Notes: generated by a model from the sequence alone, not told the origin. A stretch of 20,880 bases of DNA from Candidatus Tepidiaquacellales bacterium UBA6667 (GCA_002455255.1 DKKL01000040.1:107694-128573), one strand, 5' to 3'; positions 1 through 8,662 are shown, numbered from the stretch's first letter. Numbers and translations are program-made.

Positions 1-1
1 T

Positions 2-787
2 ACAAGTATGTCGTTTTTTGAAATTATTGAATCTGTATATAAATATTTTAAAGAAATATTTTTTTCTCCCTATGTGCATTTTGAAGACAAATTTGTTTAT
101 TGGTTATCCACTGTTGTAACTGTTATTATAATCTTTTTTTTCATTTTCCGGGTTATAAAATTTTACAAATCAAATTCAGGAAATGACAGAGAACTTTTTT
201 ATATTTCGCTTTTATTTCTGATACCTTTATTAATTGGTTTATTAATCTCTCTTAAACAATCAATTTTATTATCAAGATATTTAAGCATATTGGTACCTTA
301 TTTGTTAATCGCAAAAGTTGCATTGTATTTCAAAATGAAACTTAAATATCAAATTTATTTTATTTTGATAATACTGATATTTTCAAGTATCTACGGAGTT
401 ATTATTCATAACAGAAATGATTTTAAAAATAATGATTACAGGAGAATAACTCAGTTCATAGAAGATAAAATATCTGAGAATGATTTAATTTTAGTTGATC
501 CGCATTATATGAGTTGGATGGTTGAATATGAGATTAAACAAGGAAATGTGGATATTCCCTATCCTGTTGATTTAGGATGGAATATAGACTTAATTAAAGA
601 TTCATTGAAAATTAAATCACAACAAAATTTAAATTCGTTTTGGATGATATTTGATTATTCTTCAATGGAAAAAAAAGGATATGATGATTTTTCACTTTTT
701 ACAGATTCATTGGGATACAAAATTGATGTTAACAAAGAATTTTATGTTATACCAGATAAGGTTTCCGTAACCCGTTATTTAAAATAG
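2..787 (+). CDS. C-terminal part of a polytopic membrane glycosyltransferase-like protein (GT39/ArnT-type), 5' end outside window
   Basis: The reading frame is open to the left edge, so the ATG at base 8 is probably internal and the gene probably starts upstream. Counting from that Met, hydrophobic segments lie near residues 27-50, 64-82, 84-106 and 113-133. A soluble region of about 125 residues follows and ends the protein. The order of membrane helices with an S-R-Y-L-S-I-L-V-P-Y stretch, then a globular tail, resembles the C-terminal half of dolichyl-phosphate-mannose or undecaprenyl-sugar-dependent GT39 transferases. These place a sugar from a lipid carrier onto an acceptor on the outer face of the inner membrane. 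The catalytic first loop, with its acidic residues, would be in the missing N-terminal part, so activity cannot be judged. Family assignment is inference; another polytopic membrane protein is possible. Confidence 0.6.
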   Translation, partial: TSMSFFEIIESVYKYFKEIFFSPYVHFEDKFVYWLSTVVTVIIIFFFIFRVIKFYKSNSGNDRELFYISLLFLIPLLIGLLISLKQSILLSRYLSILVPYLLIAKVALYFKMKLKYQIYFILIILIFSSIYGVIIHNRNDFKNNDYRRITQFIEDKISENDLILVDPHYMSWMVEYEIKQGNVDIPYPVDLGWNIDLIKDSLKIKSQQNLNSFWMIFDYSSMEKKGYDDFSLFTDSLGYKIDVNKEFYVIPDKVSVTRYLK

Positions 788-788
788 A

Positions 789-818
789 TTTGAATTATAG
801 ATATTAATATTATCTTTA
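789..818 (+). promoter_or_regulatory. Candidate Bacteroidota-type promoter ahead of the Fe-S oxidoreductase
   Basis: TTTG at 789-792 is followed after 18 bases by TATCTTTA at 811-818. This is one mismatch from the Bacteroidota -7 consensus TAnnTTTG with a -33 TTTG. It sits in the 73-base gap between the first gene and the ATG at 861. The surroundings are very AT-rich, so a chance match is quite possible. Confidence 0.3.
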
Positions 819-860
819 AATTAACATTCAATTTAAGTAATTTTCATAAACATAAAATGA

Positions 861-2885
861 ATGCTTAATACTATAATCTTCGCGATATTCTTTTTCGGAA
901 TGTTAGGATTTTTTATCTACTCCGCGAGGAAATTTTTTATTACACTCAGTTTTACAAAGCCGGAAAACCGCTTCAAAGATATTTCACAGCGTTTGAAAAA
1001 CACTTTTGTTTTTGCATTCCTTCAAACAAAATTATTCAGACATAAACTTGCCGGGTTTTTGCACTTTCTTATTTATTGGGGGTTTTTGGTTTTAGGTTTT
1101 GTTGTTCTCGAGGGATTCATTGAAGGTTTCTTTCCTGAATTCACTTTTGCATTTCTCGGTCCTGTTTATTCATTTCTAACTTTATGTGCAGATTTATTCG
1201 GTGCTATTGTTTTTGTAACTGTAATCTTTTCTTTGTTAAGAAGATATATTGGCACACCGGACAGATTAAAAGTTGAAAAATCATCAAGAATGGATGCGAC
1301 ATTTATTCTTGTTATGATAATGCTTGTAATGGTAACAATGTTTGGAACAAATGTAGAGAGAATTTGGCTCGGACACTCACAAGGGTTGAGACCGGTTTCG
1401 GATTTTCTTGCAAATATTTTTGGTGGAACAAATTCAGGTTCTCAAACGATGTATATGTTTTTTTGGTGGGCTCATAATATAGTAGTCTTATCATTTTTAA
1501 ATTACCTCCCCTATTCAAAACATTTCCATGTATTATCTTCAATTCCGAATACATTTTTTTCAAACTATGATATAGAACCAAAAGGAATTTTAAAACCTAT
1601 TAATTTTGAAGATGAAAGCATAACTCAATACGGTGTTAAAGATTACAACGATTTAACATGGAAACAGGTACTTGACGGATATACATGCACTGAGTGTGGA
1701 AGATGTACAGAAGTATGCCCTGCGAATACGACAGGTAAATTACTTAATCCTAAACTGATTGTAACAAAAATCAGAAGAAGAGCTTCTGATAAAGGACCGG
1801 TTCTTGCTGAGAAAAAAGAACAGGATCCGATGCTTGATATAAACTTAGTGCCTGATTACATATCACCACAAGAGTTATGGGCATGTACAACTTGTCGTGC
1901 CTGTGTACAGGAATGTCCAGTTATGATAGACCATGTAACATCAATTGTTGATATGAGAAGAAATCTTGTAATGATGGAATCTGAATTTCCTGAGGAGATG
2001 AATACTGTGTTCAGAAATCTTGAGAATAATGAATCACCTTGGGCATTTGGGGCAGAGGCAAGAAACGAATGGATAGAAGAACTGAGCGAAGAACTTGAAA
2101 AAGAGAATAAAGTAAATAATTTAAAAAAATTAAGTAATGTTGGAAACGCAGAAGAAGCGGATGTAGTATTTTGGTCGGGATGTGCAGGTGCATTTGATAA
2201 ACGATATAGAAATGTAACAAAAAGTTTTGCTAAGTTATTAAACGAAGCAGGTGTTAAATATGCCGTGCTTGGAAATGAAGAAAAATGTACCGGTGATCCT
2301 GCCAGAAGACTTGGAAATGAATTTTTGTCACAACAGTTTATTCAGCAGAATGTTGAAACATTGAAGAAATATAATGTGAAAAAAGTTGTAACTGCTTGTC
2401 CCCATTGTATGCACTCATTAAAGAATGAGTATTCACAATTCGGAATTGAACTGGATGTAACACATCATTCAGAATATATTGATAAATTAATTGCAGAAAA
2501 AAAACTTGAACCAAAGAAAGAAATTAAAGAGAAAGTAACCTATCACGATTCCTGTTATCTCGGCAGATATAATGATATTTATTCTCAACCGAGAGAAACA
2601 ATAGATGCTGTAAAGGGAATTGACTTGGTAGAGATGACAAGAACAAAAGACAGAGGATTATGTTGCGGAGCAGGTGGCGGAAGGATGTTCCTTGAAGAGA
2701 CGGAAGGTAAGAGAGTGAACATAGAAAGAACAGAAGAAGCATTGGCAACAGGAGCAACAACTATAGCTTCTGCATGTCCGTTTTGTATGACGATGTTAAC
2801 CGATGGTGTGAAAGCAAAAGAAAAAGCTGAAGAAGTAAAAGTAAAAGATATTGCAGAAATAGTATTGGAGAGTATAAATGCCTGA
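861..2885 (+). CDS. Membrane-anchored (Fe-S)-binding oxidoreductase: NarI-like heme b domain, two 4Fe-4S motifs and two CCG domains (HdrD/HdrDE-like fusion)
   Basis: The 674-residue protein begins with about 220 residues of membrane helices containing histidine-bearing motifs (H-K-L-A-G-F-L-H near residue 60; W-W-A-H further on). These resemble the di-heme b subunit NarI/DsrM. Two 4Fe-4S motifs follow: C276/C279/C282/C286 and C342/C345/C348/C352, the last Cys of each before Pro. Two CCG domains then appear: one with C441, C476 and CPHC at 513-516; one with the CCG motif at C601-C602 and CPFC at 639-642. Such fusions of HdrE-like and HdrD-like parts are thought to pass electrons between a soluble donor and the menaquinone pool. 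They often sit beside electron-transfer flavoprotein genes, but none is visible here. Donor and acceptor are therefore unknown. The ATG at 861 is chosen because the alternative ATG at 857 stops after three codons. The last codons overlap the next gene's ATG at 2878. Confidence 0.9.
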   Translation: MLNTIIFAIFFFGMLGFFIYSARKFFITLSFTKPENRFKDISQRLKNTFVFAFLQTKLFRHKLAGFLHFLIYWGFLVLGFVVLEGFIEGFFPEFTFAFLGPVYSFLTLCADLFGAIVFVTVIFSLLRRYIGTPDRLKVEKSSRMDATFILVMIMLVMVTMFGTNVERIWLGHSQGLRPVSDFLANIFGGTNSGSQTMYMFFWWAHNIVVLSFLNYLPYSKHFHVLSSIPNTFFSNYDIEPKGILKPINFEDESITQYGVKDYNDLTWKQVLDGYTCTECGRCTEVCPANTTGKLLNPKLIVTKIRRRASDKGPVLAEKKEQDPMLDINLVPDYISPQELWACTTCRACVQECPVMIDHVTSIVDMRRNLVMMESEFPEEMNTVFRNLENNESPWAFGAEARNEWIEELSEELEKENKVNNLKKLSNVGNAEEADVVFWSGCAGAFDKRYRNVTKSFAKLLNEAGVKYAVLGNEEKCTGDPARRLGNEFLSQQFIQQNVETLKKYNVKKVVTACPHCMHSLKNEYSQFGIELDVTHHSEYIDKLIAEKKLEPKKEIKEKVTYHDSCYLGRYNDIYSQPRETIDAVKGIDLVEMTRTKDRGLCCGAGGGRMFLEETEGKRVNIERTEEALATGATTIASACPFCMTMLTDGVKAKEKAEEVKVKDIAEIVLESINA

Positions 2886-3114
2886 GGTTTTCAGATACAG
2901 AGGGTATAGATTTTTCTTTTTCAGCCGAGAAAATTGCGAACCAATTCATATTCATATAGAGTCAGGGAAAAACTATGCTAAATATTGGATTTACCCAATT
3001 CATTTAGCAAAAAATTATGAATTTAAAAGTTATCAATTAACCTAAATTAGAAAATTAATAGAAAAAAATTTAGAATTAATTATAAGAAAATGGAATGAAC
3101 ACTTTAATAATTAA
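2878..3114 (+). pseudogene. DUF4160 family gene interrupted by one in-frame TAA stop (3043-3045)
   Basis: From the ATG at 2878 the frame gives 55 residues starting M-P-E-V-F-R-Y-R-G-Y-R-F, with the H-I-H-I motif and an A-K-Y-W segment. This is the usual N-terminal and central part of DUF4160. A TAA at 3043-3045 then stops it. In the same frame, without any indel, translation after the TAA resumes as I-R-K-L-I-E-K-N-L-E-L and ends K-W-N-E-H-F before a second TAA at 3112-3114. That is the expected DUF4160 C-terminus, and the intact product would be about 78 residues. In the family this position is often Glu, so a single GAA-to-TAA change explains it (inference). The start overlaps the upstream gene by 8 bases and the restored end overlaps the DUF2442 gene by 20 bases, the usual tight pairing. 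DUF4160/DUF2442 pairs have been suggested as toxin-antitoxin-like modules, without a firm function. A sequencing error is the main alternative. Confidence 0.85.
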
Positions 3115-3334
3115 AAAATCTGAACCTTTAGCAACAGATATTTCTTTTGACGAATATAATTTGATAGTAGAAATAAATGACGGAAGAATAGTCTCAGTTC
3201 CATTGGAATGGTTTCCAAGATTATTAAATGCAAACAAAAAGCAAAGAAATAATTGGAGATTTATTGGAAATGGAATTGGAATACATTGGGAGGATATAGA
3301 TGAAGATATTTCCGTTGAGAGCTTAATGAATTAA
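3095..3334 (+). CDS. DUF2442 domain-containing protein
   Basis: This 79-residue protein is a full-length match by eye to DUF2442. It shows D-G-R-I-V-S-V-P-L-E-W-F-P-R-L near residues 29-43, then N-N-W-R-F-I-G-N-G-I-G-I-H-W and the acidic E-D-I-D-E-D-I-S end. The fold of this family is small and DNA-binding-like in some annotations, but no biochemical role is established. It starts inside the last codons of the interrupted DUF4160 frame (20-base overlap), so translation was probably coupled to that gene. Premature termination of the upstream frame 50 bases before this ATG could weaken the coupling. No clear ribosome-binding site of its own is visible. The sequence looks fully intact, in contrast to its partner. 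Confidence 0.85.
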   Translation: MNTLIIKKSEPLATDISFDEYNLIVEINDGRIVSVPLEWFPRLLNANKKQRNNWRFIGNGIGIHWEDIDEDISVESLMN

Positions 3335-3349
3335 AAATATATTACAAAT

Positions 3350-3817
3350 ATGAAAGAAAAACTAAAAACAGAAATTAATAACAATCCAAAGATTGATTTA
3401 ACCGGGAAAAATATATTTTTTTATGATGGGGTTTGTGTTTATTGTAAAGGTGTTGTTCATGCTTGCATAGAAGGAGACAAAGATAATTTATTTTTATACT
3501 CACCATTGCAGAGTAATTTTGCACAGGAGTCTTTAAAAAGATACGGAATTAACAGTAATGATTTATTATCTATGTATGTTATAAGCAATTATAATACATC
3601 GGATGAATTTTTATTAAATGCAGCACCTGCGAGTAACTTTGTGCTTACCAGAATGCATGGAGAACTTAAAGAACTTGGGAAAATGAATTCACAAAAACCG
3701 AGAGATATTCAGGATGCCGAGTATAAAGAAGTCGCAGATACAAGATATGAAAAGTATGGTAAAATGGAAGAGATTTATATTCCTGAACCGGAAATTCGTT
3801 CAAAATTTTTATTTTAA
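3350..3817 (+). CDS. DCC family (DUF393) thiol-disulfide oxidoreductase-like protein
   Basis: The 155-residue product has F-F-Y-D-G-V-C-V-Y-C at residues 23-32, the defining D-G-x-C-x-x-C start of the DCC family, with C29 and C32 as the predicted redox pair. An L-F-L-Y-S-P-L-Q-S segment follows, as in other members, where the fold resembles thioredoxin. The C-terminal I-P-E-P-E-I-R-S-K-F-L-F tail fits the family's R-x-x-F-L ending. No signal peptide or membrane helix is seen, so it is likely cytoplasmic. Substrates of DCC proteins are mostly unknown. It follows DUF2442 by 15 bases and precedes metK by 37 bases, but metK has its own strong ribosome-binding site. Family assignment is confident; the physiological role is not. 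Confidence 0.82.
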   Translation: MKEKLKTEINNNPKIDLTGKNIFFYDGVCVYCKGVVHACIEGDKDNLFLYSPLQSNFAQESLKRYGINSNDLLSMYVISNYNTSDEFLLNAAPASNFVLTRMHGELKELGKMNSQKPRDIQDAEYKEVADTRYEKYGKMEEIYIPEPEIRSKFLF

Positions 3818-3839
3818 AAAACAGATTATAAATTAACTT

Positions 3840-3845
3840 AAGGAG
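3840..3845 (+). promoter_or_regulatory. Strong Shine-Dalgarno site of metK
   Basis: AAGGAG at 3840-3845 lies 9 bases before the metK ATG at 3855. It fixes the start and shows that this organism uses canonical ribosome binding at some genes, unlike many Bacteroidia. Confidence 0.8.
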
Positions 3846-3854
3846 AATAATTAA

Positions 3855-5000
3855 ATGTCTTATTTTTTTACATCGGAGTCGGTAAGTGAAGGGCATCCGG
3901 ATAAAATTTGTGATCAGATTTCAGATGCGGTTCTTGATGATATTCTTGCAAATGATCCTGATGCACGCGTGGCGTGTGAAACTTTCTGTGCAACAGGGTT
4001 AGTTCTTGTTGGTGGTGAGATTACTACAACTCATTATGTTGACATTCCTGATTTAGTAAGAAAAGTTGTTAAAGATATCGGTTATACAAAAGGAGATTAC
4101 AGATTCGATTCACATTCAATAAATGTGATGTCGGCAATAAACAAACAATCTCCGGATATTGCTATGGGTGTTGATACAGGAGGTGCGGGTGATCAGGGAA
4201 TTATGTTTGGTTATGCTAATAACGAAACAAAAGAACTAATGCCTATGGCAATTTCTTATTCACATAAACTTGTAAAAAGACTTGCAGAAATTAGAAAGAA
4301 AAATTCTAAATTAATGCCATATCTCAGACCGGATGCAAAATCACAAGTTACTGTTGAATATAACGATGCTAAAAAACCTGTAAGAATTGATGCTGTGGTA
4401 TTATCAACTCAGCATGACCCGGGAGTATCTCAGGCAAGAATCAGAAAAGATGTTATTGATAATGTTATTAAAAAAGTTATTCCTGCAAAACTGATGGATA
4501 AAAATACAAAAATTTATGTAAATCCTACTGGGAATTTTGAAATTGGCGGACCACATGGTGATTCAGGTTTGACAGGAAGAAAAATAATTGTAGATACTTA
4601 CGGTGGAAGAGCTCCACACGGAGGAGGTGCATTTTCAGGTAAAGATCCTTCAAAAGTTGACCGCAGTGCAACTTATGCCGCAAGACACATAGCGAAAAAT
4701 ATTGTTGGTGCCGGATTGGCAGATGAATGTACCATTCAGCTTTCCTATGCGATTGGAGTTGCAGAACCGATTTCAATTTTGATTGATACACACGGTACAG
4801 GTAAAGTGTCAGATAAGGAACTTGAAAGAGTTGTTAAAAAACATGTTGACCTTACTCCAAAAGGAATTATTAAAAGACTTAAACTAAAAAGACCAATTTA
4901 CAGAAAAACTGCTGCTTATGGTCATTTTGGTAGAACAGAAGACAGTTTCACTTGGGAAAAACTTGACCTTAAAGATGTCTTGTTAAAAAATATCAGATAA
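3855..5000 (+). CDS. metK: S-adenosylmethionine synthetase (methionine adenosyltransferase)
   Basis: MetK joins methionine and ATP to make S-adenosylmethionine, releasing phosphate and pyrophosphate in the cytoplasm. The 381-residue length is typical. Family signatures are complete. The N-terminal S-E-S-V-S-E-G-H-P-D-K motif includes H14, D16 and K17 at the ATP/triphosphate site. The G-A-G-D-Q-G-I-M-F-G-Y loop is present, as are G-P-H-G-D-S-G-L-T-G-R-K-I-I-V-D-T-Y-G-G and G-K-D-P-S-K-V-D-R-S-A near the middle. The ATG is supported by AAGGAG 9 bases upstream. The stop codon shares one base with the ATG of the next gene (TAATG), indicating translational coupling. The 37-base leader is too short for a SAM riboswitch, and none is visible. 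Confidence 0.97.
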   Translation: MSYFFTSESVSEGHPDKICDQISDAVLDDILANDPDARVACETFCATGLVLVGGEITTTHYVDIPDLVRKVVKDIGYTKGDYRFDSHSINVMSAINKQSPDIAMGVDTGGAGDQGIMFGYANNETKELMPMAISYSHKLVKRLAEIRKKNSKLMPYLRPDAKSQVTVEYNDAKKPVRIDAVVLSTQHDPGVSQARIRKDVIDNVIKKVIPAKLMDKNTKIYVNPTGNFEIGGPHGDSGLTGRKIIVDTYGGRAPHGGGAFSGKDPSKVDRSATYAARHIAKNIVGAGLADECTIQLSYAIGVAEPISILIDTHGTGKVSDKELERVVKKHVDLTPKGIIKRLKLKRPIYRKTAAYGHFGRTEDSFTWEKLDLKDVLLKNIR

Positions 5001-5755
5001 TGTCTGATCTATTTTTCGGAATTTTTTACCCGTTAAAATGTATAAAACTTTTTTTTAAAGTTCCGAAAATAATTTTATATTCTTTGACTCCATTAATTTT
5101 AAACGCTTTAATTTATGGAGTCATTTTTTATTTTGCTTTGAATTGGATTAATGACTTTTCCGGAAGCATAACTCAAAGCAATATTCCGGATGCCGGATTT
5201 CTGAACCTTATGATTCATTATTCCATAATGTTCATTGCTGTTCTTAATCTTTTAATATTAAGTTATTTCTTTTTTATAACTGTTGGCGGAATAATTTCCG
5301 CACCGTTTAATGAAAAAGTATCAGTAATTGTCGAGGAATATAAAACAGGTATCAAAGTTATAAATGATAAATCATTTTTGAAAGATGCTTTTGACAGTAT
5401 CAAAGCTGAAGTAGTAAAAATCGGTTTTAACTTTGCTGTTATAATTCCTTTGTGGTTATTGGGATTGATTCCCGTAATCGGGATTGCTTTCACATTTTTA
5501 GGGATTTTATTTTCATTTTTTTATAATGCATTAGATTATCTTGATATTCCAATGAGCAGAAGAGACTTCCCATTTAAAAAGAAATTAAAAATTGTTTTTG
5601 AACTGGGATTGCTGACTTTCGGTTTCGGATTTACTGCTTTTCTTTGTATGTTTATTCCATTTGTAAATGTCATTTTGAAACCATTAATTGTGGTTTCAGG
5701 AACAAGTTTATTTTTTGACAGAAATTATTTGAACTTTAAAAGTAAAATTGATTAA
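5000..5755 (+). CDS. EI24/CysZ-like integral membrane protein
   Basis: The 251-residue protein has hydrophobic stretches near residues 25-48, 70-100, 142-178 and 200-235. It starts with F-F-G-I-F-Y-P-L-K-C-I-K-L-F-F-K-V-P-K, an amphipathic lead-in typical of the EI24/CysZ group. A hydrophobic segment with P-V-I-G-I-A-F and a following short Y-N-A-L-D-Y-L-D-I-P-M-S-R-R motif resembles the conserved D-x-P-x-x-R region of this family. CysZ members import sulfate, and other EI24 members have no known role. Sulfate transport is not supported by context here, although the neighbour metK uses a sulfur amino acid. It overlaps metK by one base, and its stop lies 7 bases before the purL ATG. Confidence 0.75.
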   Translation: MSDLFFGIFYPLKCIKLFFKVPKIILYSLTPLILNALIYGVIFYFALNWINDFSGSITQSNIPDAGFLNLMIHYSIMFIAVLNLLILSYFFFITVGGIISAPFNEKVSVIVEEYKTGIKVINDKSFLKDAFDSIKAEVVKIGFNFAVIIPLWLLGLIPVIGIAFTFLGILFSFFYNALDYLDIPMSRRDFPFKKKLKIVFELGLLTFGFGFTAFLCMFIPFVNVILKPLIVVSGTSLFFDRNYLNFKSKID

Positions 5756-5762
5756 AAATAAC

Positions 5763-8009
5763 ATGGAAGTTAATGTTGAAATTGCAAAGTCTTTGGGATT
5801 GCTCGAAGAAGAATATAATAAGATTATATCAACACTTGGAAGAATACCTACTTTTACGGAATTGAGTATTTATTCGGTAATGTGGAGCGAACATTGTTCA
5901 TATAAAAATTCCATTGCTGAACTTAAAAAATTACCTCGTTCCGGTGGAAAACTTTTAGTTTCTGCAGGTGAAGAAAATGCAGGATTGATTGATATTGGTG
6001 ACGGATTAGCAGTTGCTTTTAAAATTGAATCACATAATCATCCTTCAGCAGTTGAACCATTTCAAGGTGCTGCAACCGGTGTAGGTGGTATTTTAAGAGA
6101 TATTTTTACTATGGGTGCAAGACCTGTAGCAGCATTGAATTCATTGCGATTTGGGAACATAACAAAAAAATCAGAATCCGATTCTAAAGAAATCACTGAA
6201 AGATCAAAATTTTTGTTTGAAAAAGTTGTAGAAGGAATTGGGCATTACGGAAATTGTTTTGGTGTTCCGACTATTTCAGGAGAAGTTTATTTCGAAGAAT
6301 GTTATCAGGATAATCCACTTGTTAATGCTATGGCTGTCGGTATAGTTAAGCATGATGAAACTGCAACCGCTGCTGCATCCGGAACAGGAAATCCGGTTTT
6401 CATTGTCGGTTCATCCACCGGTAAAGATGGAATTCATGGTGCTACTTTTGCATCTGAAGAAATTTCAGAGGAATCTGAAAGTAAACGTCCTAATGTTCAG
6501 GTTGGTGACCCTTTCACAGAAAAATTATTATTAGAAGCAACTCTCGAAATTATAAAATCAGGAATTGTTGTCGGTATTCAGGATATGGGTGCTGCGGGCA
6601 TAACGTGTTCAACTTCTGAAATGTCTGCAAAAGGAAATTGCGGAATGAAAATAAACTTAAATGATGTTCCTTTAAGAGACAGTAATATGAGTGCTTTTGA
6701 AATTATGTTGTCTGAATCTCAGGAAAGAATGTTAGTAGTTGTGAAAAAAGGTGAGGAAAACAAAGCTATTCAGATTTTCAAAAAATGGGATTTAAATTGT
6801 GTTCAAATTGGTGAGGTAATAGATGAACCGAATGTAAAAATTTATTTTGATGATGAACTTGTTGCCGACATTCCGGCAAAATCTCTCGTACTTGGCGGAG
6901 ATGCTCCGGTGTATATCAGAGAGAAAAAAATTCCTGAATATCTAAATGAAAAGAATAATTTTGATTTTGATAAAATTTCACTTCCTGATAGTTTTAATAT
7001 TACTTTATTGAAATTATTATCATCACCAAATATCACAAATAAAAATTGGGTTTACAGACAATATGATACACAAGTCCGAACAAATACTATAGTATTACCG
7101 GGATGTGATTCTTCTGTAATCAGAATCAAAGGAACAGATAAAGCATTAGCAATGAAAGTTGATTGCAATTCAAAATATGTTTATCTGAATCCGTATAAAG
7201 GTGGAATGATAGCTGTTTCTGAATGTGCGAGAAATGTTGTATGCTCCGGCGGTAAACCACTTGGCATAACAAATTGTTTGAATTTTGGCAATCCTTATAA
7301 TCCGGAAGTTTATTATCAGTTTTCGGAAGCATTAAGAGGTATGGGAGATGCTTGTAAGAAATTTGATACACCGGTAACCGGAGGTAATGTCAGTTTTTAT
7401 AATCAATCAAAAGATTATGCAGTGTTCCCTACTCCCACAATTGGGATTATCGGATTAATAGAAAATATTAAAAATATAAAAACTTCTTATTTTAAAAATG
7501 AAGGAGATATAATTATATTAATTGGAAATCAAAATTCGAACGAACTTGGTGGTTCTGAATATATAAATCATCTACATAATTTAGTTACGGGTGATGCTCC
7601 TGATATAGATTTAGAATTTGAAACAAATTTACAAAATACATTGTTGGAACTAATTAATGCTGATTTGATAAATTCCGCTCATGACGTTTCTGATGGCGGA
7701 TTATCAGTAGCACTTGCAGAGTGTTCAGTTATGAACAGAGAAAAACTTTTGGGATGCGAAGTAAATATAAATTTGAAATTCAGAAAAGATGCTGAATATT
7801 TTGGTGAGACTCAAAGCAGAGTTATAATTTCCTGCAATAAAAATTCAGTTAAAAAAATATTTGAAACAGCGGATAAATTTTCTATGAATGCAGAACAGAT
7901 TGGAATTGTTACAGGCGATAGAATTAAAATTAATAATGACATTGATTTAGATGTGAATGATATTTATACTAAATATTATCATTCACTTGAAACCGTAATG
8001 AATTCTTAA
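5763..8009 (+). CDS. purL: Phosphoribosylformylglycinamidine synthase subunit PurL
   Basis: PurL converts FGAR, ATP and ammonia to FGAM, the fourth step of purine biosynthesis. It acts in a complex with PurQ (glutaminase) and PurS, neither of which is in this window. From the ATG at 5763 the protein is 748 residues, the size of the small (PurL-only) form. It shows W-S-E-H-C-S-Y-K at 41-48 and the E-S-H-N-H-P-S region from residue 89, which runs into G-A-A-T-G-V-G-G. G-S-S-T-G-K-D-G-I-H-G-A appears in the first half. V-T-G-G-N-V-S-F-Y-N and A-H-D-V-S-D-G-G-L appear in the second, the two-fold repeat of the AIR-synthase-like fold. A TTG at 5748 would add five residues and overlap the upstream gene, so I prefer the ATG. 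The stop shares one base with the next ATG. Confidence 0.96.
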   Translation: MEVNVEIAKSLGLLEEEYNKIISTLGRIPTFTELSIYSVMWSEHCSYKNSIAELKKLPRSGGKLLVSAGEENAGLIDIGDGLAVAFKIESHNHPSAVEPFQGAATGVGGILRDIFTMGARPVAALNSLRFGNITKKSESDSKEITERSKFLFEKVVEGIGHYGNCFGVPTISGEVYFEECYQDNPLVNAMAVGIVKHDETATAAASGTGNPVFIVGSSTGKDGIHGATFASEEISEESESKRPNVQVGDPFTEKLLLEATLEIIKSGIVVGIQDMGAAGITCSTSEMSAKGNCGMKINLNDVPLRDSNMSAFEIMLSESQERMLVVVKKGEENKAIQIFKKWDLNCVQIGEVIDEPNVKIYFDDELVADIPAKSLVLGGDAPVYIREKKIPEYLNEKNNFDFDKISLPDSFNITLLKLLSSPNITNKNWVYRQYDTQVRTNTIVLPGCDSSVIRIKGTDKALAMKVDCNSKYVYLNPYKGGMIAVSECARNVVCSGGKPLGITNCLNFGNPYNPEVYYQFSEALRGMGDACKKFDTPVTGGNVSFYNQSKDYAVFPTPTIGIIGLIENIKNIKTSYFKNEGDIIILIGNQNSNELGGSEYINHLHNLVTGDAPDIDLEFETNLQNTLLELINADLINSAHDVSDGGLSVALAECSVMNREKLLGCEVNINLKFRKDAEYFGETQSRVIISCNKNSVKKIFETADKFSMNAEQIGIVTGDRIKINNDIDLDVNDIYTKYYHSLETVMNS

Positions 8010-8662
8010 TGACTTTAAAAAAATTATCACTACTTATTTGTTTTTTAATTCTTTCGGTAAACCTGCAAGCACAGAATTTACTTAAATTGAATGAGTTTGG
8101 AGAAAACAATTCGTATAATAAATTAAACTACTTTAATAAAAATTCATTAAATGAAGCCCAAAATCCAACACTACCTTTGTCAATTGGTTTAGTTGCTGCA
8201 TTATATATTTTAAATCCTATAGTAATAGGAAATTTTGATGGAGTAAATTTGGGGCTGACTAAGGAAATTTCTATAGGATTTGGAAATTTCGGTGAATACA
8301 GAATCGGGGCGGAATATTCTTTGATTTTCAAAGGTGATAATAAAAATCAATTAAGAATTTCAGGAAAATATGATAATTTATTATCTGATATTAAACCATC
8401 TAATATGTTACAGACATCTGAAGTATTAAGTTTTGGAGGTGGATATTTTACAGATTTTAATGTAAATGGGTTTTTCCCTGAAATTTCATATGGTTTTTCT
8501 ATTAGAAATGATAAACTATTATTTTATCCTCATATTAAAGCAAGATATACTTTCATAACTGATACTAATAAAAAAAATTTTGCTGATATATCTTTCGGGT
8601 TCATTCTCGGTATTGCAAATCCTTTCATTGACTTAAATATCAGAAACAATCACGGTAAATAA
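8009..8662 (+). CDS. Secreted beta-rich protein of unknown function, probably an outer-membrane barrel
   Basis: I do not recognise a named family. The 217-residue product begins with a good signal peptide (K-K-L-S-L-L-I-C-F-L-I-L then L-Q-A-Q at about residues 19-22). After residue 50 it consists of alternating polar/hydrophobic stretches, for example I-G-F-G-N-F-G-E-Y-R-I-G-A-E-Y and L-S-F-G-G-G-Y-F. There are many Gly and aromatic residues and few charges at the turns, as in small outer-membrane beta-barrels. The last strand ends close to a short N-N-H-G-K tail. It overlaps purL by one base, and its stop directly abuts the TTG of mlaE, so it is co-translated with the MCE transporter genes. 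An outer-membrane role linked to that transporter is inference. A plain periplasmic beta protein is the alternative. Confidence 0.65.
   Translation: MTLKKLSLLICFLILSVNLQAQNLLKLNEFGENNSYNKLNYFNKNSLNEAQNPTLPLSIGLVAALYILNPIVIGNFDGVNLGLTKEISIGFGNFGEYRIGAEYSLIFKGDNKNQLRISGKYDNLLSDIKPSNMLQTSEVLSFGGGYFTDFNVNGFFPEISYGFSIRNDKLLFYPHIKARYTFITDTNKKNFADISFGFILGIANPFIDLNIRNNHGK

Noticed and set aside
1312..1581. Open frames on the - strand and in other + frames within the Fe-S oxidoreductase, metK, purL, mlaE, mlaF and porU genes
   Set aside because: Each lies wholly or largely inside a gene with clear family signatures, and none shows a recognisable motif or a ribosome-binding site.
3818..3854. SAM riboswitch ahead of metK
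   Set aside because: The gap is only 37 bases, with a ribosome-binding site and no stem structure.
5748..5762. TTG at 5748 as the purL start
   Set aside because: It would overlap the upstream gene by 8 bases and add five residues with no family support. The ATG at 5763 gives a normal PurL N-terminus.
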